Below, one piece after another: positions 16,470 to 22,927 of a stretch of DNA of 37,673 nt. Source of the stretch: Nitrosopumilaceae archaeon (GTDB lineage Archaea > Thermoproteota > Nitrososphaeria > Nitrososphaerales > Nitrosopumilaceae); the NCBI GenBank assembly GCA_021296175.1, contig JAGWAX010000008.1, positions 1-37,673 of the forward strand, in the 5' to 3' direction. Each line of letters starts with the position of its first letter. Position 1 is the first letter of the stretch. Made by a program: the position numbers and the translations under genes. The notes under the pieces were generated by a model. That model saw nothing but the letters and a program-made list of their open reading frames with translations, had not been told where the DNA came from and searched no databases.

Positions 16470-16478
16470 TTATAAAAA
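16470..16478 (+). promoter_or_regulatory. TATA box of cbf5
   Basis: TTATAAAAA is centred 25 nt before ATG 16499. It shows that cbf5 can be transcribed separately from the ribosomal operon, and it supports the chosen start. Confidence 0.7.
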
Positions 16479-16498
16479 AGAGGGATGGTCCAGTCACA

Positions 16499-17590
16499 AT
16501 GTCACACAAGCCAGACCCGCAAAACAGCAACGGACGCCATCTGCTGCCAAAGCAGCTTGAAGGGCTTGCGGAGGTAAGCAGGGATCCCACCGACGATGCG
16601 CACGGCACGTACTATGGCGAGAGGAGCATCGAGCAGCTTCTCAGATACGGCCTGATAATACTCGACAAGCCACCCGGTCCCACGAGCCACGAGGTGGTGG
16701 CGTGGACAAAGCGCATACTGAACATACCAAAGATAGGCCACAGTGGGACGCTCGACCCCCAAGTATCCGGGGTGCTGCCCCTAGGGCTGGGCGAGGCCAC
16801 AAAGGCCCTCGGGGTGCTGCTGCTGGGCCCTAAAGAGTACCACGCGCTGGGCCGCATACACTCGCTTGCAAAGAGGGAGGAGATAGACAGGGTCATGGGA
16901 ATGCTGCGGGGCCAGATATACCAAAAGCCCCCGCAGCGCTCGGCCGTGCTCCGCCAGACAAGAACCCGCACAATATACGAGTTTGAACTGCTAGAGCAGA
17001 GGGAGCGGCTGCTCTTGACCCGCATACTGTGCGAGGCAGGCACCTACATCAGAAAGATGTACTATGACATGGGCGAGATACTCGGCCCTGGCGCCACGAT
17101 GATCGAGCTGCGGCGCACGAGGGTCGGCCAGTTCAGCGAGACGGACGGCCTTGTCACGATGCACGAGCTTGCAGACGCATATGCCAGATGGACAGAGGAG
17201 GGCGACGGCGCCATGCTGCGCTCCATGATCAGGCCCGTCGAGGACGCCCTCAGCGAGATAAAGTCGGTGGTCATAGGAGACGCGGCGGTGGACGCGATGT
17301 GCCACGGGGCCCAGCTTGCCATACCGGGCATACTAAAGGTGCACCCGAACCTCAGAAAGGGCGAGATTGCCGCCATCTATACGCAGAAGGGCGAGGCGGT
17401 GGCCTTGGCCGAGGCCGGCATGTCGGCCGACGAGATTTCAGAGGCCGCAAAGGGCCATGCGTTTGAGACCAGAAGGATAATCATGGCACCGGGCACGTAT
17501 CCGAAAAGGTGGAGGACAAGGCCCAAGCGGGACGTTGACGGTGACGGTGCCGCGGCAGGAGACTCTGCGCGACAGCACGCGGGGCAATAG
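16499..17590 (+). CDS. cbf5: H/ACA RNP pseudouridine synthase Cbf5 (TruB family) with PUA domain
   Basis: Cbf5 is the catalytic subunit of archaeal H/ACA guide-RNA particles and isomerises uridine in rRNA. It has 363 residues. The TruB domain contains IILDKPPGPTSHEV and the catalytic Asp motif GHSGTLDPQVSGVLPLGLG. GTYIRKMYYDMGE and IELRRTRVGQF are further TruB motifs. The PUA domain starts near residue 255 (IGDAAVDAMCHGAQLAIPGI). The tail after KRWRTRPKRD is charged. The N-terminal 40 residues are longer than usual, but the TATA spacing supports ATG 16499. A secreted protein gene follows after 28 nt. Confidence 0.96.
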   Translation: MSHKPDPQNSNGRHLLPKQLEGLAEVSRDPTDDAHGTYYGERSIEQLLRYGLIILDKPPGPTSHEVVAWTKRILNIPKIGHSGTLDPQVSGVLPLGLGEATKALGVLLLGPKEYHALGRIHSLAKREEIDRVMGMLRGQIYQKPPQRSAVLRQTRTRTIYEFELLEQRERLLLTRILCEAGTYIRKMYYDMGEILGPGATMIELRRTRVGQFSETDGLVTMHELADAYARWTEEGDGAMLRSMIRPVEDALSEIKSVVIGDAAVDAMCHGAQLAIPGILKVHPNLRKGEIAAIYTQKGEAVALAEAGMSADEISEAAKGHAFETRRIIMAPGTYPKRWRTRPKRDVDGDGAAAGDSARQHAGQ

Positions 17591-17618
17591 AGCGCAGGGG
17601 AGGAAGTGGGGCTGACGC

Positions 17619-18260
17619 ATGGCGGCGACAAAGAGCCTGCTCGGGTTTGTTGTAATAGGCGTCGTATCGGGGCTTGCGTTTGGGGCATACCTGCTTGACG
17701 TGAGGGGCGGGCATCCCGGCTCGATGCCTCCTGTAGTAGAAGGCCCCTCCATATCAATAGCCCCTGCAAAATCGACATTCGGGCCGGGCGAGACGGTGAC
17801 GTTCAGCATAATGAATACGGGGACCGTCCCGCTGCACTCAGAAGACGGCGCGTATGGCGCGACCATCACGGGCCTGTCCGGGATTACAATATACGCGCTT
17901 ACGGCGCAGGATGCCGCGTCCGGCCCAATTCCTGCGGCCACGGCAGGCGCGATCCCCGAATCAGAGGGCGCGCCTTTCCGCGGCATTGTAGGCACGCTGA
18001 TGCCGGGCCAAAAGATAGTCATGTCATGGGACCAGACAAGGCAGGATGGAGAGACGGCCCAGCCCGGCCTCTACAAGGTGAACGCATACGCGTATGCGTC
18101 AGACACAGGTCAGGTTGACTCGGGCCCCCCTGGCGTCCCGGCGCACGATACGGAGCAAGATACAGATTACGTACGGGGCGAGGCGGCGACAGGGGACGAC
18201 ATGCAGCAGCCGGCGGACGCAGCACCCGTAAAGGATCATGCCACCATTACCATCCGGTGA
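17619..18260 (+). CDS. Secreted or membrane-anchored protein with Ig-like beta domain, function unknown
   Basis: The product has 213 residues. An N-terminal hydrophobic helix (LLGFVVIGVVSGLAFGAYLL) with a preceding Lys acts as signal anchor. A beta-sandwich-like part contains STFGPGETVTFSIMNTGTVPL and GQKIVMSWDQTR..GLYKVNAYAY, which resembles the Ig-like folds seen in many archaeal exported proteins. The C-terminal 45 residues are acidic and low complexity. A purine-rich ribosome site (GGGGAGGAAGTGGGG) lies upstream, so it is probably translated from the cbf5 transcript. I do not recognise a specific family. Confidence 0.8.
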   Translation: MAATKSLLGFVVIGVVSGLAFGAYLLDVRGGHPGSMPPVVEGPSISIAPAKSTFGPGETVTFSIMNTGTVPLHSEDGAYGATITGLSGITIYALTAQDAASGPIPAATAGAIPESEGAPFRGIVGTLMPGQKIVMSWDQTRQDGETAQPGLYKVNAYAYASDTGQVDSGPPGVPAHDTEQDTDYVRGEAATGDDMQQPADAAPVKDHATITIR

Positions 18261-18314
18261 CAGTCAGCCGGTCTTGCGCATGCGGCACGGGGCCCAGGCG
18301 GCACCGTCCGTAGA

Positions 18315-18323
18315 CATATAATC
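18315..18323 (+). promoter_or_regulatory. TATA box of tRNA-Ser gene
   Basis: CATATAATC is centred 28 nt before the tRNA 5' end, the usual archaeal promoter spacing. Confidence 0.6.
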
Positions 18324-18346
18324 AGACAAGACGCGCGGGACGTAGT

Positions 18347-18447
18347 GCCGGGGTCGCCTAGCCTGGTAGGGCGCGCGCCTGGAAATCAACCACCATAAAG
18401 CGCGTTCTCGCAAGGGAACGGGAGTTCAAATCTCCCTCCCGGCGCCA
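18347..18447 (+). tRNA. tRNA-Ser (anticodon GGA) with 14-nt intron and encoded CCA
   Basis: The acceptor stem is GCCGGGG (18347-18353) with TCCCGGC (18437-18443), followed by G and an encoded CCA. The D arm spans 18356-18372. The anticodon stem CGCGC/GCGCG (18374-18378/18400-18404) encloses 21 nt instead of 7. The anticodon GGA is at 18381-18383. An intron at 18385-18398, after position 37, fits the canonical site. TGG (18380-18382) can pair with CCA (18393-18395), leaving symmetrical AA|A bulges on each side, a relaxed bulge-helix-bulge. The long variable arm TTCTC-GCAA-GGGAA is diagnostic of serine. The T arm is GGGAG-TTCAAAT-CTCCC. Confidence 0.95.
18385..18398 (+). other. tRNA intron (canonical 37/38 position)
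   Basis: This 14-nt insert separates the seven-base anticodon loop between positions 37 and 38. The proposed splice sites fall after the second A of each three-A bulge. This fits the rule for the archaeal splicing endonuclease, although the central helix has only three pairs plus a C/T mismatch. Confidence 0.8.
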
Positions 18448-18568
18448 TTATAGCCACCATATGATCATCGTGTGACAATCATGCGGCCGCGGCCGCGCCG
18501 CAGGCACACCGCCATACCGCAGCAAGCCGGCCCCGGGGGAGATCAGGCAGGGCGGCCGCCATTGCCAG

Positions 18569-19987
18569 TCACCCATCACGGCCGTCGCAGAGCTTTTCGG
18601 CAACATCTTCAAACTTCCAAGGGCCGCATTGTACTCGCCGGTCCGGCGTGCCGACCACTCCTGCGCGCCGCAGCCTCTCCACGATGTGGACCGAAAAGGG
18701 CAGGACGCCGGTCGCACCGGGCGAGTTGTAATTCAGTATGTGGAGTGACTGTTCTGACTTGTCACTTATCATAATGACGTCCGGGACGAACCGCCCGTCG
18801 GAGCCTATTACGGACGATCTGATGCCGGCGACCCCCCTCTCCGTAAACTTTCTAGGATCTATGCGCGGCAGGAACTTTTTGACCCTGCGTATCATGGCGG
18901 ATTTTGAGAGGGAGGAGTGCATCTCGTTGAGTACGAGGCTCTGGAGCTTCCGGTCAAGCGCGGCCTTGGCCGCGCCGGAGCCGAGCAGCTCAAGCGTCTT
19001 TGGCAGAAACGTCCTGATGTTCTCGGCGCGGTCGTACCCATAAGGGCTGAAAACAGGCACCGCGTTCGGGCCGACCTCGCAGCTCCCGTCGACCCTGACT
19101 ATCCAGTGGGGGTCCAGAAACGGATAGTCGGGAAATTCCGGAACAGAGTATATGCTGGTACGGGTCAGGTCGGAGTATTCGGACGGGGCCCTCCAGTACT
19201 CGCCCCTAAAGTGAACGTCAGTCAGGTTCTCGGCAAGCCCGGTTCTGTGCGCGATGTCGACGGACTCCCCGCCGGCCGCGTTTATCAGAAACCTGCACCG
19301 TATCTCACGGCCCTGTGAAGTGGCGGTGGCGGCGTCGGCGTCCATGCCAACTGCGTGACTGCCCGCGCCGCGCCGGCCGCCTCGATCCGCGTCGATGACA
19401 AGTACGCTCCAGCCGTCGCGGGTCCTGTCGATGCGGACAGCCCGTGCGCCCAAAAGGAACGCGGTGCCGTATGACGCGCTGTCCTCCATGAGCGAACCCG
19501 TGAGGACCGCATAGTCTACGGAACCCTCCCGCCGCACCACAAGCGCCGCCTTGCACCTGACCTCCGGCTCCACCTTCCTGAGGTCGCTGCCGGACACCAT
19601 CCGTATGTCCGAGTCCTCGCGCAGTCCGTTTTCAACCCCCCAGCGCATGTACTTTTCAAGCATGGCAATGTCCCTCTCATCTGAGGCCACCTCCACCACG
19701 CCGCCCCTCTTGAAGGGCAGCCCCTTCATCTTGGAGTATTCCTCCCACATCTCGTACCCATGGAATGCCGCCTTTGCAAAAAGCCTCTTCTTACGCGGGT
19801 CGTACAGGTATGGGGCGTGTACCTCGCCGGTGTTCCTGCCGCTTGTATGAAACGCCACGCGAGGGGCCTGCTCGATTACAGCCACGCGGCCGGCAGAACC
19901 CAGGGCCGACAGAAAGTACGACAGCGAGGTACCCAGAATCCCCCCTCCTATTATAACGATATCAAACGTCTCCGGCATTGCAGTCAT
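18569..19987 (-). CDS. lhgO: FAD-dependent oxidoreductase, L-2-hydroxyglutarate oxidase-like
   Basis: This flavoprotein is of the D-amino-acid-oxidase (DAO) fold, about 472 residues. The FAD Rossmann motif IVIIGGGILGTSLSYFLS is at the N-terminus. HTSGRNTGEVHAPYLY matches the FAD/substrate loop of LhgO-type enzymes, as do YWRAP and EVGPNAVPVFSPYGY. LhgO oxidises L-2-hydroxyglutarate to 2-oxoglutarate and usually passes electrons to the membrane quinone pool; that role here is inferred. ATG 19987 is chosen because a TATA-like CTTTTTAC is centred 24 nt upstream; ATG 19978 and 19990 are alternatives. A variable insert near RGGRRGAGSHAVGMDADAAT is low complexity. Other DAO-family substrates are possible. 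Confidence 0.8.
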   Translation of the reverse strand: MTAMPETFDIVIIGGGILGTSLSYFLSALGSAGRVAVIEQAPRVAFHTSGRNTGEVHAPYLYDPRKKRLFAKAAFHGYEMWEEYSKMKGLPFKRGGVVEVASDERDIAMLEKYMRWGVENGLREDSDIRMVSGSDLRKVEPEVRCKAALVVRREGSVDYAVLTGSLMEDSASYGTAFLLGARAVRIDRTRDGWSVLVIDADRGGRRGAGSHAVGMDADAATATSQGREIRCRFLINAAGGESVDIAHRTGLAENLTDVHFRGEYWRAPSEYSDLTRTSIYSVPEFPDYPFLDPHWIVRVDGSCEVGPNAVPVFSPYGYDRAENIRTFLPKTLELLGSGAAKAALDRKLQSLVLNEMHSSLSKSAMIRRVKKFLPRIDPRKFTERGVAGIRSSVIGSDGRFVPDVIMISDKSEQSLHILNYNSPGATGVLPFSVHIVERLRRAGVVGTPDRRVQCGPWKFEDVAEKLCDGRDG

Positions 19988-20330
19988 CATGGCATGCCCC
20001 ATGCACGGTAAAAAGCGCGACGTTCCGCCGTTTGCACGGCGCGCACGCGCCGGCCGCCATCTGGATGCAGCCACCGGGCTTGCGGCTCACGGGGCGCGTC
20101 GGTCCGGAGAGCGGCGACGTCCGGGTTGCGCGAGCCCACGCATATCCAGAACCGGGTACGGATTTTGTGCAGGGTGAGACTCCTGCGTAGGAACCCGCTC
20201 TCCAAATTGTACGGATCCGGGTCTCCGGTCTGAAATCAGAAAATAAAGGCCGGCAGGCCGAACTTTCAAGGGACTTGGGCTGTACTCCAATACCGCCAAG
20301 GTTAATATCCGACTCAAGCCCGCACGCGTC
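19988..20330. other. Intergenic region between divergent genes, 343 nt
   Basis: It holds the TATA-like box for the flavoprotein (about 20006-20015, minus strand) and that for the next plus-strand gene (TTAATAT, 20302-20308). A small GGCC-GGCA-GGCC hairpin lies near 20252. Open frames here are shadows with no convincing product. I see no RNA gene. Confidence 0.5.
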
Positions 20331-20636
20331 ATGCTCCCCAACAGGTGCTCCATAAAACAGGGGGGAAGGCAGTGCCCAAACCCGCCAGAGTTCATCATTT
20401 CGATAACAAGTGACGACGGGGGCGAGTACATGCTGGGGGTAACATGCAGCAGGCACAGGCGGGACGTGCGGGAGGAGGTTCAGAGACTCCAGGACGGCGG
20501 CAAGGTTGCCCGCGGCACGATCGGGTTTACATCCGTAAAGTCCGTAGGCACCGACTGCATACGGGCCGACCCCGACGAGCTCGTACAGATAGACGGGCAG
20601 GGGGGCTGGGAGCGCGCGCCAGACGGGCAGCGGTGA
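20331..20636 (+). CDS. Small protein with possible zinc-binding Cys/His cluster
   Basis: The product has 101 residues and I do not recognise it. Cys6 and Cys15 near the N-terminus (CSIKQGGRQC), with Cys39 and His42 in VTCSRHR, could form one metal site. A Lys/Arg-rich helix (RHRRDVREEVQRLQ) follows, then a short beta-like C-terminal part. A TATA box (TTAATAT) is centred 26 nt before ATG 20331, which supports a real leaderless gene. The codon third positions are G/C rich, as in neighbouring genes. It may bind nucleic acid, but that is a guess from the charge and cysteine pattern. Confidence 0.72.
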   Translation: MLPNRCSIKQGGRQCPNPPEFIISITSDDGGEYMLGVTCSRHRRDVREEVQRLQDGGKVARGTIGFTSVKSVGTDCIRADPDELVQIDGQGGWERAPDGQR

Positions 20637-20696
20637 CGCGCACGGCGACTGTAACGACAAGAAACAGAGATATTTGCACGCTTACAATACAACAAC

Positions 20697-21128
20697 ATGG
20701 CCAGACTTTACAACCTGCTGGCAGACATTGCCAAGGTCGACGAGGTACTGCTCATAGTCAAGAGCGGCGGGGCGACTGCGGAGATAAAGAGCAACGCGCT
20801 CAAGATCAGGCAGCAGTCCGAGACGGGCGTCGGATGGATAACGCTGGGCAGCAACGACGATCCGGCCCACCTACACGTCAATCCAGAGCACGTATCGCGC
20901 GCAGAGTTCGTGCGGGAGCAAAAGCCAGAGCGGATCAGCTTCAGCGTAAGGTTCTACGACGAGTCAGACGAGCGCGTGCTTGCCGCGTTCTTTACAAGGA
21001 TGTACGACGAGTCCGGATGCATGATCCCATGGAGGGAGAGGACGTACGAGCAGCTGCGCCAGAAATACGACTCCCAGATAACGTTTGAAAAAACTGCCGC
21101 CCCGCCACACGAGGCGGGGCGGCAGTAG
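20697..21128 (+). CDS. Conserved small protein, possibly ChuX/HutX-like heme-utilisation fold
   Basis: The product has 143 residues with no signal peptide or membrane segment. NLLADIAKVDEVLLIVKSGG, HLHVNPEHVSRAEFV and ISFSVRFYDESDERVLAAFF suggest an alpha/beta domain. The His-x-His before a long helix is reminiscent of ChuX/HutX heme-binding relatives, which I recall being annotated in thaumarchaea; this is uncertain. A TATA-like GATATTT is centred 25 nt before ATG 20697. Its stop is 1 nt from the stop of the convergent basic protein gene. Confidence 0.75.
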   Translation: MARLYNLLADIAKVDEVLLIVKSGGATAEIKSNALKIRQQSETGVGWITLGSNDDPAHLHVNPEHVSRAEFVREQKPERISFSVRFYDESDERVLAAFFTRMYDESGCMIPWRERTYEQLRQKYDSQITFEKTAAPPHEAGRQ

Positions 21129-21129
21129 G

Positions 21130-21405
21130 TCAGTATCTACTGTTGCTGCTGCTTCCAGCAGTTCTGCGGCGGCCCCTACGATTACGGCTGCTGCTGCCTC
21201 CGTTGTACCGCCTAGTTCGGCCTGCGCCCGCATCATTGTGACGCACGGTGGGATCGTCGCGGTCGGCTTTTCGCCCAAACCGGCGGCCCTCCGACCCGGC
21301 ACTGTCACTTCCCGCACCATCTTCCTCTTGGCCCCTGGCCTTGGCCTTGTCTGTCTGGATCCTGGCCAGTTCGAGATCTGCATTTGTGTGTTTGAATTTT
21401 TTCAT
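21130..21405 (-). CDS. Small very basic, probably disordered protein
   Basis: The product has 91 residues. A short opening, MKKFKHTNADLELARIQTDK, may be helical. It is followed by Gly, Ser, Asp and Arg-rich low-complexity sequence with RRFGRK, RTRRYNGG and RNRRGRRRT. Such Arg/Gly tails often bind RNA or DNA. A very good TATA box on this strand (TTTTTATACC, around 21432) lies 27 nt before the ATG, which argues for a real gene despite the biased composition. A pair of 18-nt direct repeats lies just upstream of the TATA box. I cannot name a family. Confidence 0.62.
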   Translation of the reverse strand: MKKFKHTNADLELARIQTDKAKARGQEEDGAGSDSAGSEGRRFGRKADRDDPTVRHNDAGAGRTRRYNGGSSSRNRRGRRRTAGSSSNSRY

Positions 21406-21444
21406 TCAGTATCTAGAATGCGCGTTGGTATAAAAACCAGCATG

Positions 21445-21482
21445 CGGTGGCGCGATCGTGCATCCGGTGGCGCGATCGTGCA
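21445..21482. repeat. Two 18-nt direct repeats at 20-nt spacing upstream of a promoter
   Basis: The 18-nt unit CGGTGGCGCGATCGTGCA occurs perfectly at 21445-21462 and 21465-21482. The period of 20 nt is close to two helical turns. The repeats sit 10-50 nt upstream of the TATA box of the minus-strand basic-protein gene. They could be a regulator site, or part of a decayed repeat. Confidence 0.6.
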
Positions 21483-21574
21483 CGCGTGCGCACGGCCACG
21501 GCGGCGCATCAGACGCGTCGGGCGGGACGGGCACACATACGGCGTGCCGAGTACCGCCATTGCCACCGGTGCCA

Positions 21575-22591
21575 TCACCAGCATACCGAGTGAACGGGTC
21601 TCTGCCCCCGCAGCCCGAGATCAAGGTTGCGCAGAGTCAGGTCGGCCATCTCAGATCGCGTCTCTGCAGTGGAGCTTCCAATGTGCGGGGCCAATACCAC
21701 GTTTGGCAGTCGTACGAGGGGGCTTGAGCGCCCCACAGGCTCCGACTCAAACACATCAAGTCCTGCCCCCGCGATCACGCCGGTCCGGAGCGCGCGAACC
21801 AGGTCCGGTTCGCAGACCACTTTGCCCCGTGACGTGTTTATCAGGTACGCGGTACGCTTCATGCGGGCAAACACGCCCGAGTCGAACATGTGGTGCGTGG
21901 CGCCGTTGTACGGCACGTGCACGGAGATGACATCGCTGCCGGACAGAAGCCTCCCAAGGCCCACGTATCTTGCATTCAGCCCACACTCCATGCGGGCAGA
22001 CAGCCGGTGGCGGTTGTGGTATGCGATATTCATGCCGAACGCGGCGGCCCTCCGCGCGACCGCCTCCCCGATGCGCCCCAATCCGAGTATGCCAAGCGTC
22101 TTGCCGCGCAGATCCACCCCCACATAGTCAGTAGCGCCAAACACGCACTTCCATCCGCCACCCCGTATCAGCCTGTCGCCTTCAGAGACCCTCCTCATTA
22201 AGTCAAGCATGAGCGTGACTGAGATGTCCGCGGTGGCCTCTGTCAGCACCTCTGGCGTGTATCCGACCACGATGCCACGCTCCCTTGCGCGCTTGACGTC
22301 GATATGTTCAAACCCCACACTGTACGTGCTGATCACCCTCAGGCGGGGGGCAGCATCCAGGGCGGCCGCGTCAACAGAGTCAAACGGGAAGCATATCAAC
22401 CCCTCTGCATCCCGCAGCCCGGACAGGAGTCCCCTGCGGGACATGGGCCGGCGGCCCTCGTGTACGGCCACGTCATATACGCGGCGCAGCCTTCTCATGG
22501 CACGGTCTGGAAGCGGCCCCGTCATGAATACGCGTGGCCTTCTCCTCACTCTCTTTCCCCCAGGCTTGGCTCCTTTTTTCTTGGATTCCAT
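21575..22591 (-). CDS. D-isomer-specific 2-hydroxyacid dehydrogenase
   Basis: This is an NAD(P)-dependent dehydrogenase of the glyoxylate/hydroxypyruvate reductase or D-lactate type, 338 residues. The cofactor-binding motif is TLGILGLGRIGEAVARRA. The catalytic Arg lies in LINTSRGKVV, Glu in GLDVFESEPV and His in VVLAPHIGSSTAETR. The N-terminal 20 residues are Lys/Arg rich and unusual for the family. ATG 22591 is chosen because a TATA box (TATAAATGG) is centred 26 nt upstream; ATG 22615 would overlap it. The substrate cannot be fixed from sequence. It is divergent from, and shares a promoter with, the cysteine-rich protein gene. Confidence 0.9.
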   Translation of the reverse strand: MESKKKGAKPGGKRVRRRPRVFMTGPLPDRAMRRLRRVYDVAVHEGRRPMSRRGLLSGLRDAEGLICFPFDSVDAAALDAAPRLRVISTYSVGFEHIDVKRARERGIVVGYTPEVLTEATADISVTLMLDLMRRVSEGDRLIRGGGWKCVFGATDYVGVDLRGKTLGILGLGRIGEAVARRAAAFGMNIAYHNRHRLSARMECGLNARYVGLGRLLSGSDVISVHVPYNGATHHMFDSGVFARMKRTAYLINTSRGKVVCEPDLVRALRTGVIAGAGLDVFESEPVGRSSPLVRLPNVVLAPHIGSSTAETRSEMADLTLRNLDLGLRGQRPVHSVCW

Positions 22592-22611
22592 ACAACCAGA
22601 CGAGGGCCAAA

Positions 22612-22629
22612 CCATTTATAGAATTATAT
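22612..22629. promoter_or_regulatory. Shared divergent TATA region
   Basis: An A/T-rich block containing ATTTATAG and ATTATATC lies between two start codons only 50 nt apart. Read leftwards, TATAAATGG is 26 nt from ATG 22591. Read rightwards, TTTATA is about 25 nt from ATG 22642. Only one pre-initiation complex could bind at a time, so the two genes may be mutually exclusive or competitively expressed. Confidence 0.6.
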
Positions 22630-22641
22630 CATACCAAAGCC

Positions 22642-22851
22642 ATGTATGCAGAGCGCGAACAAGACACGGGCAGAGGCGACGGCCAGGGCGAATCCGGGGT
22701 GACCACGGCAAAGGCGTCCGGCGACGAGGCCAATTTTGACATGTGTAGCTCATGTGGCGAGACGCTGGACGTGTGTGTCTGCGTCTGCAAATTCTGCAAG
22801 GAACGCGACGGGTGCGAGTGCGCCCTGTTTGATGCCGCGACTGGAGGGTGA
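22642..22851 (+). CDS. Cysteine-rich mini-protein, probable metal binder
   Basis: The product has 69 residues. The first 30 are polar and acidic. The second half holds eight cysteines: C35, C38, C45, C47, C49, C52, C58 and C60, in the pattern CxxC, CxCxCxxC and CxC. This is a classic arrangement for two zinc or iron-sulfur sites, similar in style to metallothioneins, rubredoxin-like knuckles or ferredoxins, but I cannot assign a family. The start at 22642 is set by the divergent promoter. The ferredoxin-dependent oxidoreductase genes follow after 76 nt, so a redox or metal-delivery role is possible. Confidence 0.7.
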   Translation: MYAEREQDTGRGDGQGESGVTTAKASGDEANFDMCSSCGETLDVCVCVCKFCKERDGCECALFDAATGG

Positions 22852-22927
22852 CAGGCATAACACTCACACCAGAGGCGGCGGCTCATGGCGCATCAGAATA
22901 CAACAGTGACAGGTGACTGCAACAGGT

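Noticed and set aside
18480-18520. GC-rich palindromes (doubled GCGGCCGC) after the tRNA as an integration site
   Set aside because: No integrase or repeated tRNA 3' end is nearby, and such palindromes are common in GC-rich DNA.
21085-21930. Plus-strand open frame of 281 codons
   Set aside because: It crosses three other genes and promoters, and its composition is Arg/Ser/Pro biased without any family motif.
22304-22324. A TTCAAAC-type sequence resembling a tRNA T-loop
   Set aside because: No matching T stem, acceptor or anticodon arms; it is inside the dehydrogenase gene.
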